Positions 34,830 to 43,733 are shown, counted from the first letter of the stretch. The stretch: DNA of 64,000 nucleotides from Pedobacter sp. WC2423 (GCF_040822065.1 NZ_CP162005.1:3658001-3722000); one strand, 5' to 3'. Numbers and translations: made by a program. Notes: a model not told the origin generated them from the letters alone.

Positions 34830-35927
34830 CTATAAACTAATTTCTTTAATTATCTTTTTTATAATGATGGTTATTAAACTTAAGAAGCCAAATATTATCC
34901 CACCAAAAATAATACCCTTTAATTTACCAAAACTTTGTTTTTCCAATGGAAAAACGGGTTCGTCAATGACCTGGATCAGGGGCGCCTCTTTCCGTAATGA
35001 AATTTTAGAAAGCTCCAGATTTTTCACCAGCTCACCTAACATTGCCTTATTAGTTTCAATTGAAATCTGAGATCTCTGAACCGGAGCGACACGCTGTACC
35101 TGACGGGTAATATTTAAATTTGGCGTTGCATCTGCTATACTGACCGCCGAATATATAGCACCATTCATTGCAGAACGTACAGAGTCTGTCTTTTGTTGCA
35201 AAATCTTTATACTTTCCAAAGATTTCTTCGTCTTTGTCTCTATATAAAAATCATTTACATTTTTCACAATCTGTTCATTAAACTCCTTGGAAAAGTCTTC
35301 ATCAGTTGTGGTCACTTCTGCACGGATGATACTCAGTTTTTTATCCGGCTTACTTACATTCAGCAAATTACCACTGATATCTTCCACTATCTTGCCGAGA
35401 ATGCTATCCTGTAAACGGGTAAAACCATTTTTTTGAGACTCAGGACCTAAAGTCGTTTTAAACTGAATGTTTTTTAACTTTTCGTTTTTAGCCCAGCCTT
35501 CTCTGAGTTTCTTAAACTCAATATATTTTTCCAGCAGCGTCTGTTTTTTACCATTAAACTCCACCTCAGTCAGCAAAGTTTTTTCTATCATTTTGCGGGA
35601 TTTATACAAAACGAGAATATTATCGCCCTGAAAGATTCCTCCTCCACTTCCCCCAAGATCAAAACCTGCAATAGAAGCAAGTCCGGCATATTGCGAAAGC
35701 CCACCACCTTTATCTGCATCATCCAGCACAAAAGTTGTCGTAGCTATATATACAGGCTTCTTGTACCAGGCATAGGTATAGCCTAAAATTCCGCCTAAAA
35801 TCCCAAAAGCCAGAATAGTCATCCATTTAGATAAGATGTACCGATACCATTCTCCAAATTTAACAGAGAGTTCTTTTAATGAGATCTCGTCAGTTTCATT
35901 TTTTATTTCTATTGCTTTTTCTTCCAT
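34830..35927 (-). CDS. Wzz-like chain-length determinant / polysaccharide co-polymerase
   Basis: 365 residues from the ATG at 35927; the longer frame begins with TTG. Two membrane helices frame the protein, at about 35-56 (WMTILAFGILGGILGY) and 335-358 (LKGIIFGGIIFGFLSL), with a long periplasmic, helix-rich region between, as in Wzz and Wzc periplasmic parts. No Walker A/B or tyrosine-rich tail follows, so it has no kinase domain. It probably sets polymer length with Wzy and contacts the SLBB exporter encoded directly upstream. The N-terminal acidic stretch is cytoplasmic. Confidence 0.88.
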   Translation of the reverse strand: MEEKAIEIKNETDEISLKELSVKFGEWYRYILSKWMTILAFGILGGILGYTYAWYKKPVYIATTTFVLDDADKGGGLSQYAGLASIAGFDLGGSGGGIFQGDNILVLYKSRKMIEKTLLTEVEFNGKKQTLLEKYIEFKKLREGWAKNEKLKNIQFKTTLGPESQKNGFTRLQDSILGKIVEDISGNLLNVSKPDKKLSIIRAEVTTTDEDFSKEFNEQIVKNVNDFYIETKTKKSLESIKILQQKTDSVRSAMNGAIYSAVSIADATPNLNITRQVQRVAPVQRSQISIETNKAMLGELVKNLELSKISLRKEAPLIQVIDEPVFPLEKQSFGKLKGIIFGGIIFGFLSLITIIIKKIIKEISL

Positions 35928-35992
35928 GTTTCGCTTTTCCAAGCAATTAATAATAACAATAAACTACTTCAGAATTAATTCAGCCAACACTA

Positions 35993-38539
35993 TTAACGTA
36001 AAATCACAACCAATGCAGTGATAAGACCTGACAAAGCAGCAGCAACAGCAGATATACCCGCAATACCAAACTTCTCTCTCGGAGCACGTTTAGGTACAAA
36101 AATCTCAGCACCAGGTTTAACACGCGGATAATTGTTGAAGAATAGGAATTTACTTCCAGCATCTACTGAACCATTAGCATATTGAATATAGGCGCTCTTT
36201 TTATTCGCATTATAAGTAAATCCACCAGCACCATTAATATATTGTTTCATGCTTTTATTCGGGCTGTAAACGATGTTCGTCGGTCTTAATACTTCTCCGG
36301 TAACTTTAACAGTTTGCAACTGCTTAGGCACCCTGATTACATCTCCGTCTTCCAGTAGTAAATCATATTTTGAGGCAGGGTCTTTCAATATCTTTACCAG
36401 ATCTATTCCGACTAAATCACTACCCAATACCTTCACTTCCTGAATAAGCTGAGCAGTATCCTGAACACCAACTCCCTGAAGCCTTTTTAAATTTGCCATC
36501 TTCTGCATCTCTTCTTCCTGCTTATCAATCGCATTTTTATCGGATGAATTACCTGGTATTATTTTTCCATTTTTATCTCTTACACTTTCCTGACCCGGCC
36601 TTTTCAGCGAAGCACCTTCAGCAAACGAAAGTACGGTCAGACCACCTGCTCTTTTAATCACATCAGAAATACGTTCATCTTTTCTTGTGATCGTATAAAT
36701 ACCCGGATAGAGTACCTCACCTTCAATTCTAACCTGTTGTTGTACCTGATACCCCTCAGAACTTCTGACAGAGACAATATCAAATGGCTGCAATACAAAA
36801 GCCGAATCCTGAATTTTTAAATCTCTTGAGATATTTACATTCAATATATCTGCAGTTTTTGCCGAGATTGAACTGGCATCACTATTCTTTATTCTTCTGG
36901 CAATTTCTATGCGGCCCGGCGTAGCGCCTTCTCTAAAACCACCGGCCATTTGTATTAAGGCCTCCAGGGTCATACCATCGCCATAATCAAATGTACCAGG
37001 ATTTCTTACCTCACCTTTAATATCAACTTTATATTCTTCCCTTAAATCAAAAATAGAAGAGATCGTAACTTTATCTTCTCTTCTTAAAGTGATATCAGGA
37101 TCTGTTCCTTTAGAAACTTTATCCACATCAAAAGACAATAATGCAAGACTGTTATCCGAATTTAATCTGGAAATATAGCCCCTGTTTAAAAATGCATCTT
37201 CCTTTAAACCATCCGCTTTTTGAATTAATTGTTTAAGTGTCAAGCCTTTTTCCAGCTCATACATTCCTGGACGGAATACTGCTCCGGCAATCTCTACCCG
37301 ATTAGCAAAACGATCTAAAATTGCCTCAACAACATATTTATCACCATTCAACGGATTATATTTGCTGAAATCATCAGCATTGATATCAGTGATGCGTCTT
37401 TCCTTATTGGTATTTTGTAAAACCTTAATTTTTGCGGTGTATGCTTTATTGGAGAATCCACCGGCAAAGCCAATCAGATCTTCCAGCGTCTCTCTGCTTA
37501 AAACCTCATACAAAGCTGGCCTTTTCACTTCACCAGACATTTCAACCCTTGTTCTGTAAACTGGTATGTTAATGACATCCTGATCCTGTAAACGAATGTT
37601 TCCAACTTGAAGACCTTTTAACAGAAAATCATATACATCAATTGCAGCTACAATTTTATTATTGCGGATAACCTGTATATTTCTAAATGATCCATTTTGA
37701 TTCGGCCCTCCTGAAGCGCTCAAAGCATTGAAGACTGTTGACAGAGAGGATAAAGTATAAGATCCCGGCTTCACAACCTCTCCAAGAATCGTAATTTTTA
37801 TGCTCCTTATGTTTCCCAGATTTACTGCTACATTAGTTCTCCCGTTTTTTAAGCCGGGATAAGTACGCGACATTAAGGATTTTATTTTCGATGTTGCCTG
37901 TTCGATAGACAACCCACCCACTGAAATCAGTCCCACATATTGTAGTCTGATGGTTCCGTCCGGACTAACAGGAAGCTTATAGTTTGCCTCATTATCACCT
38001 GTCAGATCAATTAGCAACTGATCATCCGGGCCGATAACATAACTTTTAGGAGTGGCCATTCTTAAATTAGGCTCAAACTTTATATCATTGTTCCTAAATA
38101 AATCGGCACCAAAAATCTTAGGGATCAGATCTCCGAAAGCATCTCTCATTTCTGACCTGGCTTTCTCTGACTGAAGGTTTTTCTTGTTTTTTGTTGAATC
38201 AGCACCATCATAACTTCTTTCTGCTCCTTCTCCGGCTCCATCACCGAGGTTTTGATTATTTGCTTTTACATCAGGAACACCACCGGCTTTCCTGATCTTA
38301 TCAACACGGACTTTCAATTTGGCTACTTCTTCGGGCTTCATGCCCTGTGCAGCTGCCATTTGTTCTATCTGTCCGTCACCGCCACCAGCAGCCTCTGAAC
38401 GCTGCATCAACTGACGCACCTGTGTATCAGTAAGTTCATCAACTTTTACATCAGAATAGTTGGTCTGTGCGTAACCCTGCTGACTTACTATGATACAAAA
38501 CACAAACAGTAATGCAGCTATTATCTTTTTAACATTCAT
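35993..38539 (-). CDS. SLBB-domain polysaccharide export protein (Wza-like)
   Basis: 848 residues. A Sec signal peptide ends at about 24 (GYAQ). A polysaccharide export domain lies at about 165-245 (YVIGPDDQLLIDLTGD, ISVGGLSIEQA). It is followed by repeated SLBB domains, each with a phrase like VKRPALYEV, VFRPGMYEL, EVRNPGTFDY, LYPGIYTI or VLRPTNIV; I count at least six. The C-terminus ends in one hydrophobic helix (GISAVAAALSGLITALVV). It forms the outer-membrane or trans-envelope channel for polymer export. There is no lipobox cysteine. The extra SLBB units are common in Bacteroidota. It lies next to the Wzz-like gene. Confidence 0.92.
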   Translation of the reverse strand: MNVKKIIAALLFVFCIIVSQQGYAQTNYSDVKVDELTDTQVRQLMQRSEAAGGGDGQIEQMAAAQGMKPEEVAKLKVRVDKIRKAGGVPDVKANNQNLGDGAGEGAERSYDGADSTKNKKNLQSEKARSEMRDAFGDLIPKIFGADLFRNNDIKFEPNLRMATPKSYVIGPDDQLLIDLTGDNEANYKLPVSPDGTIRLQYVGLISVGGLSIEQATSKIKSLMSRTYPGLKNGRTNVAVNLGNIRSIKITILGEVVKPGSYTLSSLSTVFNALSASGGPNQNGSFRNIQVIRNNKIVAAIDVYDFLLKGLQVGNIRLQDQDVINIPVYRTRVEMSGEVKRPALYEVLSRETLEDLIGFAGGFSNKAYTAKIKVLQNTNKERRITDINADDFSKYNPLNGDKYVVEAILDRFANRVEIAGAVFRPGMYELEKGLTLKQLIQKADGLKEDAFLNRGYISRLNSDNSLALLSFDVDKVSKGTDPDITLRREDKVTISSIFDLREEYKVDIKGEVRNPGTFDYGDGMTLEALIQMAGGFREGATPGRIEIARRIKNSDASSISAKTADILNVNISRDLKIQDSAFVLQPFDIVSVRSSEGYQVQQQVRIEGEVLYPGIYTITRKDERISDVIKRAGGLTVLSFAEGASLKRPGQESVRDKNGKIIPGNSSDKNAIDKQEEEMQKMANLKRLQGVGVQDTAQLIQEVKVLGSDLVGIDLVKILKDPASKYDLLLEDGDVIRVPKQLQTVKVTGEVLRPTNIVYSPNKSMKQYINGAGGFTYNANKKSAYIQYANGSVDAGSKFLFFNNYPRVKPGAEIFVPKRAPREKFGIAGISAVAAALSGLITALVVILR

Positions 38540-38570
38540 AAGGGTAACCTGTAATAATATATTTTTATAC

Positions 38571-39707
38571 TTATTCGAAGTGATTCAATGTATTAAAACC
38601 GCCATCCTTCAAATATGCGTCTTTCTTCATCAATTGTAAATCAGCATGAACCATTTCTTTAACCAGCATTGGTAAATCATATTTTGGTTCCCAGCCCAAC
38701 TGCGTTTTAGATTTCGTAGGGTCACCCAATAAAAGATCAACTTCTGTTGGTCTGAAATACTTCGGATCAACACTGACTACAGTAGTTCCCGGCTTCAGGT
38801 AAAGCTCATTCAAACCTAAAGATAAAACAAGATCGTGATCAATATCTATAATTACCCCCTTCTCATGCTCATCTTTACCACTAAACTCAATATCGATACC
38901 TAATTCTGCGAAGCTCATCTTTACGAAATCACGAACTGTTGTAGTCACTCCTGTTGCAATTACAAAATCTTCAGCTTTTTCCTGTTGAAGAATCAGCCAC
39001 ATCGCTTCGATATAATCCTTGGCATGTCCCCAATCTCTTTGTGCGGAAAGGTTACCCAGATACAAGCATTTCTGCAAACCCAGAGCAATTTTGGTCGCAG
39101 CCCTTGTAATTTTACGCGTCACGAAAGTCTCTCCTCTAAGCGGGCTTTCATGATTAAACAAAATCCCGTTACAAGCGAACATACCATAAGCTTCTCTATA
39201 ATTTACAGTGATCCAATAACCGTATATTTTAGCGACTGCATAAGGTGATCTTGGATAAAACGGAGTATTTTCACTTTGAGGTACAGCTTGTACCAAACCA
39301 TATAATTCAGAAGTAGAGGCTTGATAAATTCTGGTCTTTTTTTCCAGTCCAAGAATACGTATAGCCTCTAATAACCTTAATGTCCCTAAACCATCAGCAT
39401 TAGCAGTGTATTCAGGCATTTCGAAACTCACCTGCACATGGCTCATCGCTGCCAGATTATAGATCTCGTCCGGCTGTGTTTCCTGAATGATGCGAATCAG
39501 ATTAGTTGAATCTGTGAGATCGCCAAAATGCAATTTAAAATTTACCCCATGTTCATGTTGATCTTGATATAAATGATCAATCCTATCCGTATTGAACAAA
39601 GAAGAACGTCTCTTCAGTCCATGAACAAAGTATCCCTTTTTTAAAAGGAACTCTGCAAGATAGGCACCATCCTGGCCTGTAACACCGGTAATTAGGGCAA
39701 CTTTCAT
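38571..39707 (-). CDS. gmd: GDP-mannose 4,6-dehydratase
   Basis: 378 residues with GVTGQDGAY at 8-16, the Gmd-typical LKRRSS near 31-36, STSELYG at 131-137 and catalytic Y156/K160 in SPYAVAK. It converts GDP-mannose to GDP-4-keto-6-deoxymannose. The usual next enzyme, GDP-L-fucose synthase (Fcl/WcaG), or an Rmd reductase, is not found anywhere in the window. The onward product (L-fucose, D-rhamnose, perosamine) is therefore unknown. A perfect -7 element lies 24 bases upstream, so gmd probably heads the long operon. Confidence 0.94.
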   Translation of the reverse strand: MKVALITGVTGQDGAYLAEFLLKKGYFVHGLKRRSSLFNTDRIDHLYQDQHEHGVNFKLHFGDLTDSTNLIRIIQETQPDEIYNLAAMSHVQVSFEMPEYTANADGLGTLRLLEAIRILGLEKKTRIYQASTSELYGLVQAVPQSENTPFYPRSPYAVAKIYGYWITVNYREAYGMFACNGILFNHESPLRGETFVTRKITRAATKIALGLQKCLYLGNLSAQRDWGHAKDYIEAMWLILQQEKAEDFVIATGVTTTVRDFVKMSFAELGIDIEFSGKDEHEKGVIIDIDHDLVLSLGLNELYLKPGTTVVSVDPKYFRPTEVDLLLGDPTKSKTQLGWEPKYDLPMLVKEMVHADLQLMKKDAYLKDGGFNTLNHFE

Positions 39708-39731
39708 TAGGTTATTTTTTTATGTAGGGGT

Positions 39732-39739
39732 CAAAGATA
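39732..39739 (-). promoter_or_regulatory. -7 promoter element TATCTTTG upstream of gmd
   Basis: An exact TAnnTTTG match on the minus strand, placing transcription start near 39726, about 18 bases before the gmd ATG. It is probably the main promoter of the operon that runs down to 13.2 kb. A clear -33 TTG at normal spacing was not found. Confidence 0.5.
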
Positions 39740-39784
39740 AATGAATTATTTGATTACTGAGAAATATATCACAATTGAAACGGC

Positions 39785-40642
39785 CTATAAATTTTGTATA
39801 CAGAAATTTAAACTATCTCTCCAATAAGGGATTTCAATGCCCATTACTGCCTTAATTTTTGTCTTGTCCATCACAGAGTAATGTGGTCTTTTCGCCCTGG
39901 TCACAAAGGCAGAAGAAGGTACAGGTAAAACCGTCATATCTACTTCAGCAAATTCAAAAACAGCTTTTGCGAAATCATACCATGAGGCGACACCTTCATT
40001 ACTATAATGATAAACCCCAAAATTCTTTGTTTCTTTTTGTATCAGCTGAACAATCATCCTGGCCAGGTCCATGGCATAAGTTGGTGTACCCACCTGATCG
40101 TAAATAACACTGAGCTGATCCTTACTTTGTGCCAGCTTTAACATTGTTTTCACAAAATTATTAGCTTTTTCAGAGTATAACCAGCTCGTTCTTATAATAT
40201 AATAAGAGTCCATGATTTCCTGAATTTCCTGCTCGCCTTTTAACTTGGACAAACCATAAACATTAACAGGGCTGGCTGGCATCTCCTCTTTTAATGGAAT
40301 GTTTGAATTTCCATCAAAAACAAAATCCGTAGAGATATGTATTAATGTAGTCTGATGCACCAGACAAATCTCTGCAAGTCTTTTCACAGCAAATTCGTTG
40401 ATCTCAAAAACGCGGTCCAGATCGTCTTCTGCCTGATCTACAGCTGTATATGCAGCACAGTTAATACAATATAATGGTTTATGTGCTTCAAACAATTTTG
40501 CAACATCTTCTGCATTGATGAAGTCAAGGTCACTTTTTGAGAGAAACAAGTAGTTAAATAACTGTTCTTTTCCTGAGACAACTTCATTCAGGCATTGCCC
40601 AAGTTGTCCGCTCCCGCCAATTACGATAATATTTCTTTTCAT
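39785..40642 (-). CDS. rfbD: dTDP-4-dehydrorhamnose reductase
   Basis: 285 residues with GGSGQLGQ at 9-16, ISTDFVFDG near 103-111, catalytic Y129/K133 in YGLSK, and RTSWLY near 150, all typical of RfbD/RmlD. It reduces the last intermediate to dTDP-L-rhamnose. RfbA is encoded at 60.8-61.6 kb; RfbB and RfbC are not in the window. The gene overlaps the barrel protein gene upstream by one base. If the duplicated epimerases at 16-20 kb use dTDP-rhamnose, this enzyme would feed them. Confidence 0.92.
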   Translation of the reverse strand: MKRNIIVIGGSGQLGQCLNEVVSGKEQLFNYLFLSKSDLDFINAEDVAKLFEAHKPLYCINCAAYTAVDQAEDDLDRVFEINEFAVKRLAEICLVHQTTLIHISTDFVFDGNSNIPLKEEMPASPVNVYGLSKLKGEQEIQEIMDSYYIIRTSWLYSEKANNFVKTMLKLAQSKDQLSVIYDQVGTPTYAMDLARMIVQLIQKETKNFGVYHYSNEGVASWYDFAKAVFEFAEVDMTVLPVPSSAFVTRAKRPHYSVMDKTKIKAVMGIEIPYWRDSLNFCIQNL

Positions 40643-41346
40643 TAATTTTTACTCCCGAGGTGAAATTGAATACCTACAGATACAGGATTCAATAAATATT
40701 CTGTTTTATGGAATTTATTCAGAGAACGTATATTTAATGCGTCCTGAGGTACAGATTCCTGACGCTCATAAGAATAATAGAACTCCAGATTCGTCTCCAC
40801 AAAGATAGAAAATTGTTTAACAGGATTAATTTTTATTCCCAGAACAGGTGTAATGGTAAATCCTTCTTTTGTAGCGATTACCTGATTTTGAGGTATTGCC
40901 ATCGCCAAATCAGATGGAGAATTTAATATAGGGTTTATATTGGTAGAAATTCCATCAAACTTGTTTGATCTGTATCCCAAATCCAGTGCAAAATAAGGCT
41001 GAAATTTTGAATAATTAAAATTCTTTTCAAAACCAACTTTAAAAGAATAGTCTTTCATTTTTCCTGTCAAAATTTCGCAGCTCTCACAATTATTGGAAAA
41101 ACTCTCATTTCTGCTCATATAGCTTCCATTCAGTCTGTAACTAAACAGGTTATCATTAAATTTTAGTATAAAACTATTAAATGCACTATTTACATAACTG
41201 TTTCCGGCAGTCTGGTTCATAATTTTGGGCATTTGCATGTAACTATAGCCTCTTACACCAACACTATATAAATAATCCCCATTACTTTGGGAATAAGCAA
41301 GCGTAGAGAGCATTACAAGAAAGATGACCAGGCATGTTTTAATCAT
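40642..41346 (-). CDS. outer-membrane beta-barrel protein, unknown function
   Basis: 234 residues with a signal peptide ending near AYSQ (about residue 19). The mature part has about eight amphipathic beta strands ending in GIQFHLG, the pattern of small OmpA/OmpX-like barrels (PorT/outer membrane protein beta-barrel families of Bacteroidota). Two cysteines lie close together in NNCESCEIL near 86-92, possibly a disulfide in a surface loop. It is co-transcribed with rfbD (one-base overlap). I do not recognise a specific family; a role in surface attachment of the polysaccharide is only a guess from position. Confidence 0.7.
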   Translation of the reverse strand: MIKTCLVIFLVMLSTLAYSQSNGDYLYSVGVRGYSYMQMPKIMNQTAGNSYVNSAFNSFILKFNDNLFSYRLNGSYMSRNESFSNNCESCEILTGKMKDYSFKVGFEKNFNYSKFQPYFALDLGYRSNKFDGISTNINPILNSPSDLAMAIPQNQVIATKEGFTITPVLGIKINPVKQFSIFVETNLEFYYSYERQESVPQDALNIRSLNKFHKTEYLLNPVSVGIQFHLGSKN

Positions 41347-41389
41347 TGATATAAGGGGATTTTAATAAAGTATATAATTAAATACACTT

Positions 41390-41397
41390 CAAAATTA
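41390..41397 (-). promoter_or_regulatory. -7 promoter element TAATTTTG for the barrel-rfbD transcript
   Basis: An exact TAnnTTTG match read on the minus strand. The start site would be near 41384, leaving a leader of about 38 bases before the ATG at 41346. Confidence 0.45.
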
Positions 41398-41565
41398 AAT
41401 CAACTTTATACAATAACTCGACCAATTCGATCAATTTAATTATTATCATTTTAAATTAACCATTTAGCTAAATGATTGTATTCAGGAATAATTTCTTTAC
41501 CCGGAATATTCGATTATTACCTTGAGTTATCTAAAATGACTGAACAATATAATATTCAATACAAC

Positions 41566-41597
41566 AAAAAAAGCGTTGCAGTAAATTACCGCAACGC
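41566..41597 (-). terminator. intrinsic terminator after the GreA/Rnk-like gene
   Basis: On the minus strand, arms GCGTTGC (41591-41597) and GCAACGC (41573-41579) pair, with inner GTAA/TTAC pairing too, followed by seven T (41566-41572). It sits about 30 bases after the stop at 41627. Confidence 0.85.
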
Positions 41598-41626
41598 CCT
41601 TAAGATTTAAGGTATTTTAAAATTTA

Positions 41627-42025
41627 CTAATTCCTTGACACCTCCTCTATCCGAAAGACCTTTATACCTTCTGGCATTTCCCACTGTAACTCTGCACCCT
41701 GCGGATATCCCAGCATAGCTACACCGATAGGTGATAAAATTGATAAAGTATTGTTTTTTCTTTTCGCCAGATCAGGAGCAACAAGGTTATAAGTAAATTC
41801 ATTTCCGGAAACCAGTTCTCTGACCCTTACACAGGTATTTACGGTCACTACATCTTGTGGCAGCTCCCGATGTAACACCTGTCTGGCATACCGAAGTTCC
41901 ATTTCCAGTTTATCTTCATTGTATTTACTCAGTTTTCTTTTTCTGAGATGACTTTTTAACAGATCAAAAATACCTCTGGACAAAACGATCGGCCTGGTAT
42001 CTATTTTTATTGACGTAGTATTCAT
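41627..42025 (-). CDS. GreA/GreB C-terminal-domain protein (Rnk-like)
   Basis: 132 residues from the ATG at 42025 (MNTTSIK); a longer frame starting at 42064 has no support. The second half (about 55-130) is the GreA/GreB FKBP-like domain: VTVNTCVRVRELVSG, then LSILSPIGVAMLGYPQGAELQWEMPEG given here only as its start and end motifs LSILSPIG and GAELQW. The first half is helical and short, without the acidic GreA coiled coil, as in Rnk. Such proteins bind RNA polymerase or act as nucleoside diphosphate kinase regulators. It is a single-gene transcript with its own terminator. A perfect 8-base inverted repeat lies 43-70 bases upstream. Confidence 0.82.
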   Translation of the reverse strand: MNTTSIKIDTRPIVLSRGIFDLLKSHLRKRKLSKYNEDKLEMELRYARQVLHRELPQDVVTVNTCVRVRELVSGNEFTYNLVAPDLAKRKNNTLSILSPIGVAMLGYPQGAELQWEMPEGIKVFRIEEVSRN

Positions 42026-42067
42026 ATGTAATAATAATGAGGTTATAAAAAAATAAAAAGACAATTA

Positions 42068-42095
42068 GCCTCAGCCTGTTATACTCAGCTGAGGC
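42068..42095. repeat. perfect 8-base inverted repeat upstream of the GreA/Rnk-like gene
   Basis: GCCTCAGC (42068-42075) and GCTGAGGC (42088-42095) flank a 12-base loop. On the minus strand the hairpin is followed by TAATTGTCTTTTT just before the gene. It could be a leader hairpin or attenuator, or the terminator of the small upstream frame. Confidence 0.5.
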
Positions 42096-42288
42096 ATTCT
42101 CCTCAAAGTCTTTATAGCTCATTTTCAAGGAATGATTCATTAGATTTCAGCTTACCTTTTATTCCAATAGCAGCCATGCCAAAACAGCTGTCGCCGCAGA
42201 TGCTCCTGAAAGAATAAAAAAAAATTATAAAATAATTTAAGTCAGGTTGAGTTCCTGTACCCCACACCTTGAAAAAGGCTGGGGCCCG

Positions 42289-42435
42289 CTAAATAAAGTC
42301 CTTGCTACTTTTAAGAAATGAATCACCCAAACGATACTGGATAAAAAGAAAACGGCAAAACATAGCCAATCCAATCCGCATTTGTGAAGCGAGCTGTTGA
42401 TGCGACATTTTGTTTAACCATTTAAAAGGATTCAT
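42289..42435 (-). CDS. possible 48-residue protein
   Basis: An ATG at 42435 opens 48 codons ending in TAG at 42289. The peptide is basic and partly hydrophobic (LAMFCRFLFIQY near 24-35), so it could sit at the membrane. A perfect -7 element TATCTTTG ends 4 bases before the ATG, which would give a leaderless mRNA as for the Wzi/RemB-like gene. There is no homology I can name and no partner. It may be chance; the promoter match is the main support. Confidence 0.3.
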   Translation of the reverse strand: MNPFKWLNKMSHQQLASQMRIGLAMFCRFLFIQYRLGDSFLKSSKDFI

Positions 42436-42439
42436 TAGT

Positions 42440-42447
42440 CAAAGATA
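42440..42447 (-). promoter_or_regulatory. -7 element TATCTTTG before small frame
   Basis: An exact TAnnTTTG match on the minus strand, four bases before an ATG. It could serve the 48-codon frame or, as a longer leader, the GreA/Rnk-like gene. Confidence 0.4.
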
Positions 42448-42787
42448 GCCCAAATGTCCGGATATAAAAAACACTGAAGTTTACGCCCCAGCCTCACTAT
42501 ATTATCTTAAGGATTAAAACAAGGTTAACGAGGCTAAAATCACTAACCCTTTTACCTCTTTAGTCAGTTATTAGTTTTTCCCGGCACTTAGTCACAAAAA
42601 CAATACAAACAAGCCATAAATTCGTCCAATATGAGCTCTGACCACACATTTAACCTAATTCATATATTTCTTAACCACTTTGGCACGGCACAGTATTTCC
42701 GTTGGCCTTTATTTTGCAACATTTCATGTAACAAAAATTATTTTTTGATAAATGTCATTTTCTTATCCCCGTTAAAATCTATAACAA
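42448..42787. other. spacer upstream of the XRE gene
   Basis: 340 bases with no convincing gene. An open frame at 42631-42816 overlaps the XRE gene in another frame and lacks protein-like character. The XRE promoter should lie here, but no exact TAnnTTTG match was found on the plus strand. Confidence 0.4.
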
Positions 42788-43126
42788 ATGATTCAAAATA
42801 TTGGAAAAAAGCTTAGAGCAATCCGCAATACGCATTGCATTAGCCAGAAAATCGTAGCCGATCAATTGGGCATATCTGTTACAGCCTACTCTAAAATAGA
42901 GACTGGAATAACTGATGTTTCTTTCTATAAAGTTCAGCAAATAGCTGATATATACGGAGTTTCAATAATAGATATGCTTCGTATAGGAGAGAAGGATTCG
43001 CAGGATGAACAGTATCCTGACGTAAAGAAGCAACTTGATGAACTGAATGAGCGCTATAACGATCAACAGAAAAAAATCATTCAATTGTATGAGATCATCA
43101 GAACTCAAAAGTCTGCCTCACTTTAA
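42788..43126 (+). CDS. XRE-family helix-turn-helix regulator
   Basis: 112 residues. A lambda-repressor-like HTH spans about 5-60 (LRAIRNTHCISQKIVADQLG, then SVTAYSKIETG as recognition helix). After a short linker comes a coiled coil at about 75-108 (QLDELNERYNDQQKKIIQLY) that probably gives dimerisation. Stand-alone regulators of this kind are frequent in Bacteroidota and their targets are seldom known. No neighbouring gene is an obvious partner; the hairpins on the downstream side could be operators. It is not paired with a toxin gene. Confidence 0.88.
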   Translation: MIQNIGKKLRAIRNTHCISQKIVADQLGISVTAYSKIETGITDVSFYKVQQIADIYGVSIIDMLRIGEKDSQDEQYPDVKKQLDELNERYNDQQKKIIQLYEIIRTQKSASL

Positions 43127-43261
43127 ATCAGCACGATAAAGTAATTTCAATCCAACTCCCCATACAGCGCGTAAGGGGAAATAAATTCTCAATAAGGGAA
43201 TTATTTTCCCCATACCCAAAATAAATCCCCACTTTTTGTCGCTTAAAGTAAAGCGGCAAAT

Positions 43262-43297
43262 AAAAAAAGCTTCCCTTCTGAATCAAGAAGAGAAGCT
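43262..43297. terminator. hairpin, probable intrinsic terminator
   Basis: AGCTTC (43268-43273) with CTTCT pairs with AGAAG and GAAGCT (43292-43297). An A7 run at 43262-43268 makes a T tract on the minus strand. On the plus strand only a weak T-rich stretch follows. It may end the XRE transcript or stop read-through from the other side. Confidence 0.5.
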
Positions 43298-43513
43298 TAG
43301 CTATTTGCCTTTTAGCTCACAACCAACCGACTGAAAATCACAGCTGATTTCTCCGTACCGACCCTGTTTCAGCAACGCATAATGCTATCTTTATTTTTCA
43401 CAAATTCAACGCCAGAACAACTATCTGTTTTCATGCCAGTTAATATAACACGAACAAAGAATTCCTTTTTGCGGCCTGTTCCCGTTAATGTTAACTAATA
43501 TATGAGTCTACGT

Positions 43514-43547
43514 TGAGTCCACCTTTTCCCGTAAATAGGTGGACTCA
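43514..43547. repeat. perfect 11-base inverted repeat
   Basis: TGAGTCCACCT (43514-43524) and AGGTGGACTCA (43537-43547) with a 12-base spacer. No T tract follows on either strand, so a terminator is less likely than a protein-binding site, a structured RNA or the end of a lost small element. Confidence 0.6.
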
Positions 43548-43633
43548 CTATGGAGACATCCTTTAATTGATATGGATTCATAAAGGGGTCACTCAGAAGC
43601 TGAACAGCTTCAGGTCATTAGAAACCTTAACCA

Positions 43634-43703
43634 CAAAAAAAGCCATGCTGTTTTCCAGATCTTAATTCCCCGGTCAGGAGATTAAGCAAGGAAACAGCAT
43701 GGC
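43634..43703 (-). terminator. long terminator hairpin after the phosphodiesterase gene
   Basis: Arms 43642-43656 and 43690-43703 (GCCATGCTGTTT with its complement) plus inner CTTAAT/ATTAAG form a long stem. On the minus strand it is followed by a run of seven T (43634-43641). It lies about 30 bases past the stop at 43734. Confidence 0.8.
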
Positions 43704-43733
43704 CGCTTTCAGGGTACTATTTAATTGACTATT

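Larger units (their letters stand above)
43127..43733. other. 607-base spacer holding three inverted repeats
   Basis: No protein frame of note. It contains a hairpin at 43268-43297, a perfect 11-base inverted repeat at 43514-43547 and the phosphodiesterase terminator at 43634-43703. The rest is unremarkable. It may be the relic of a lost gene or a region of small RNA transcription; no RNA family was recognised. Confidence 0.5.

Noticed and set aside
8128..41346. UpxY/NusG-type antiterminator or JUMPStart element controlling the polysaccharide operon
   Set aside because: No NusG-like gene and no matching leader sequence seen, although such long operons in Bacteroides often have them.
42631..42816. 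Plus-strand frame of 61 codons before the XRE gene
   Set aside because: It overlaps the XRE start in another frame and its residues look random; no promoter or ribosome site.
42788..43126. XRE gene as antitoxin of a toxin-antitoxin pair
   Set aside because: No small toxin frame next to it; both flanks are non-coding.
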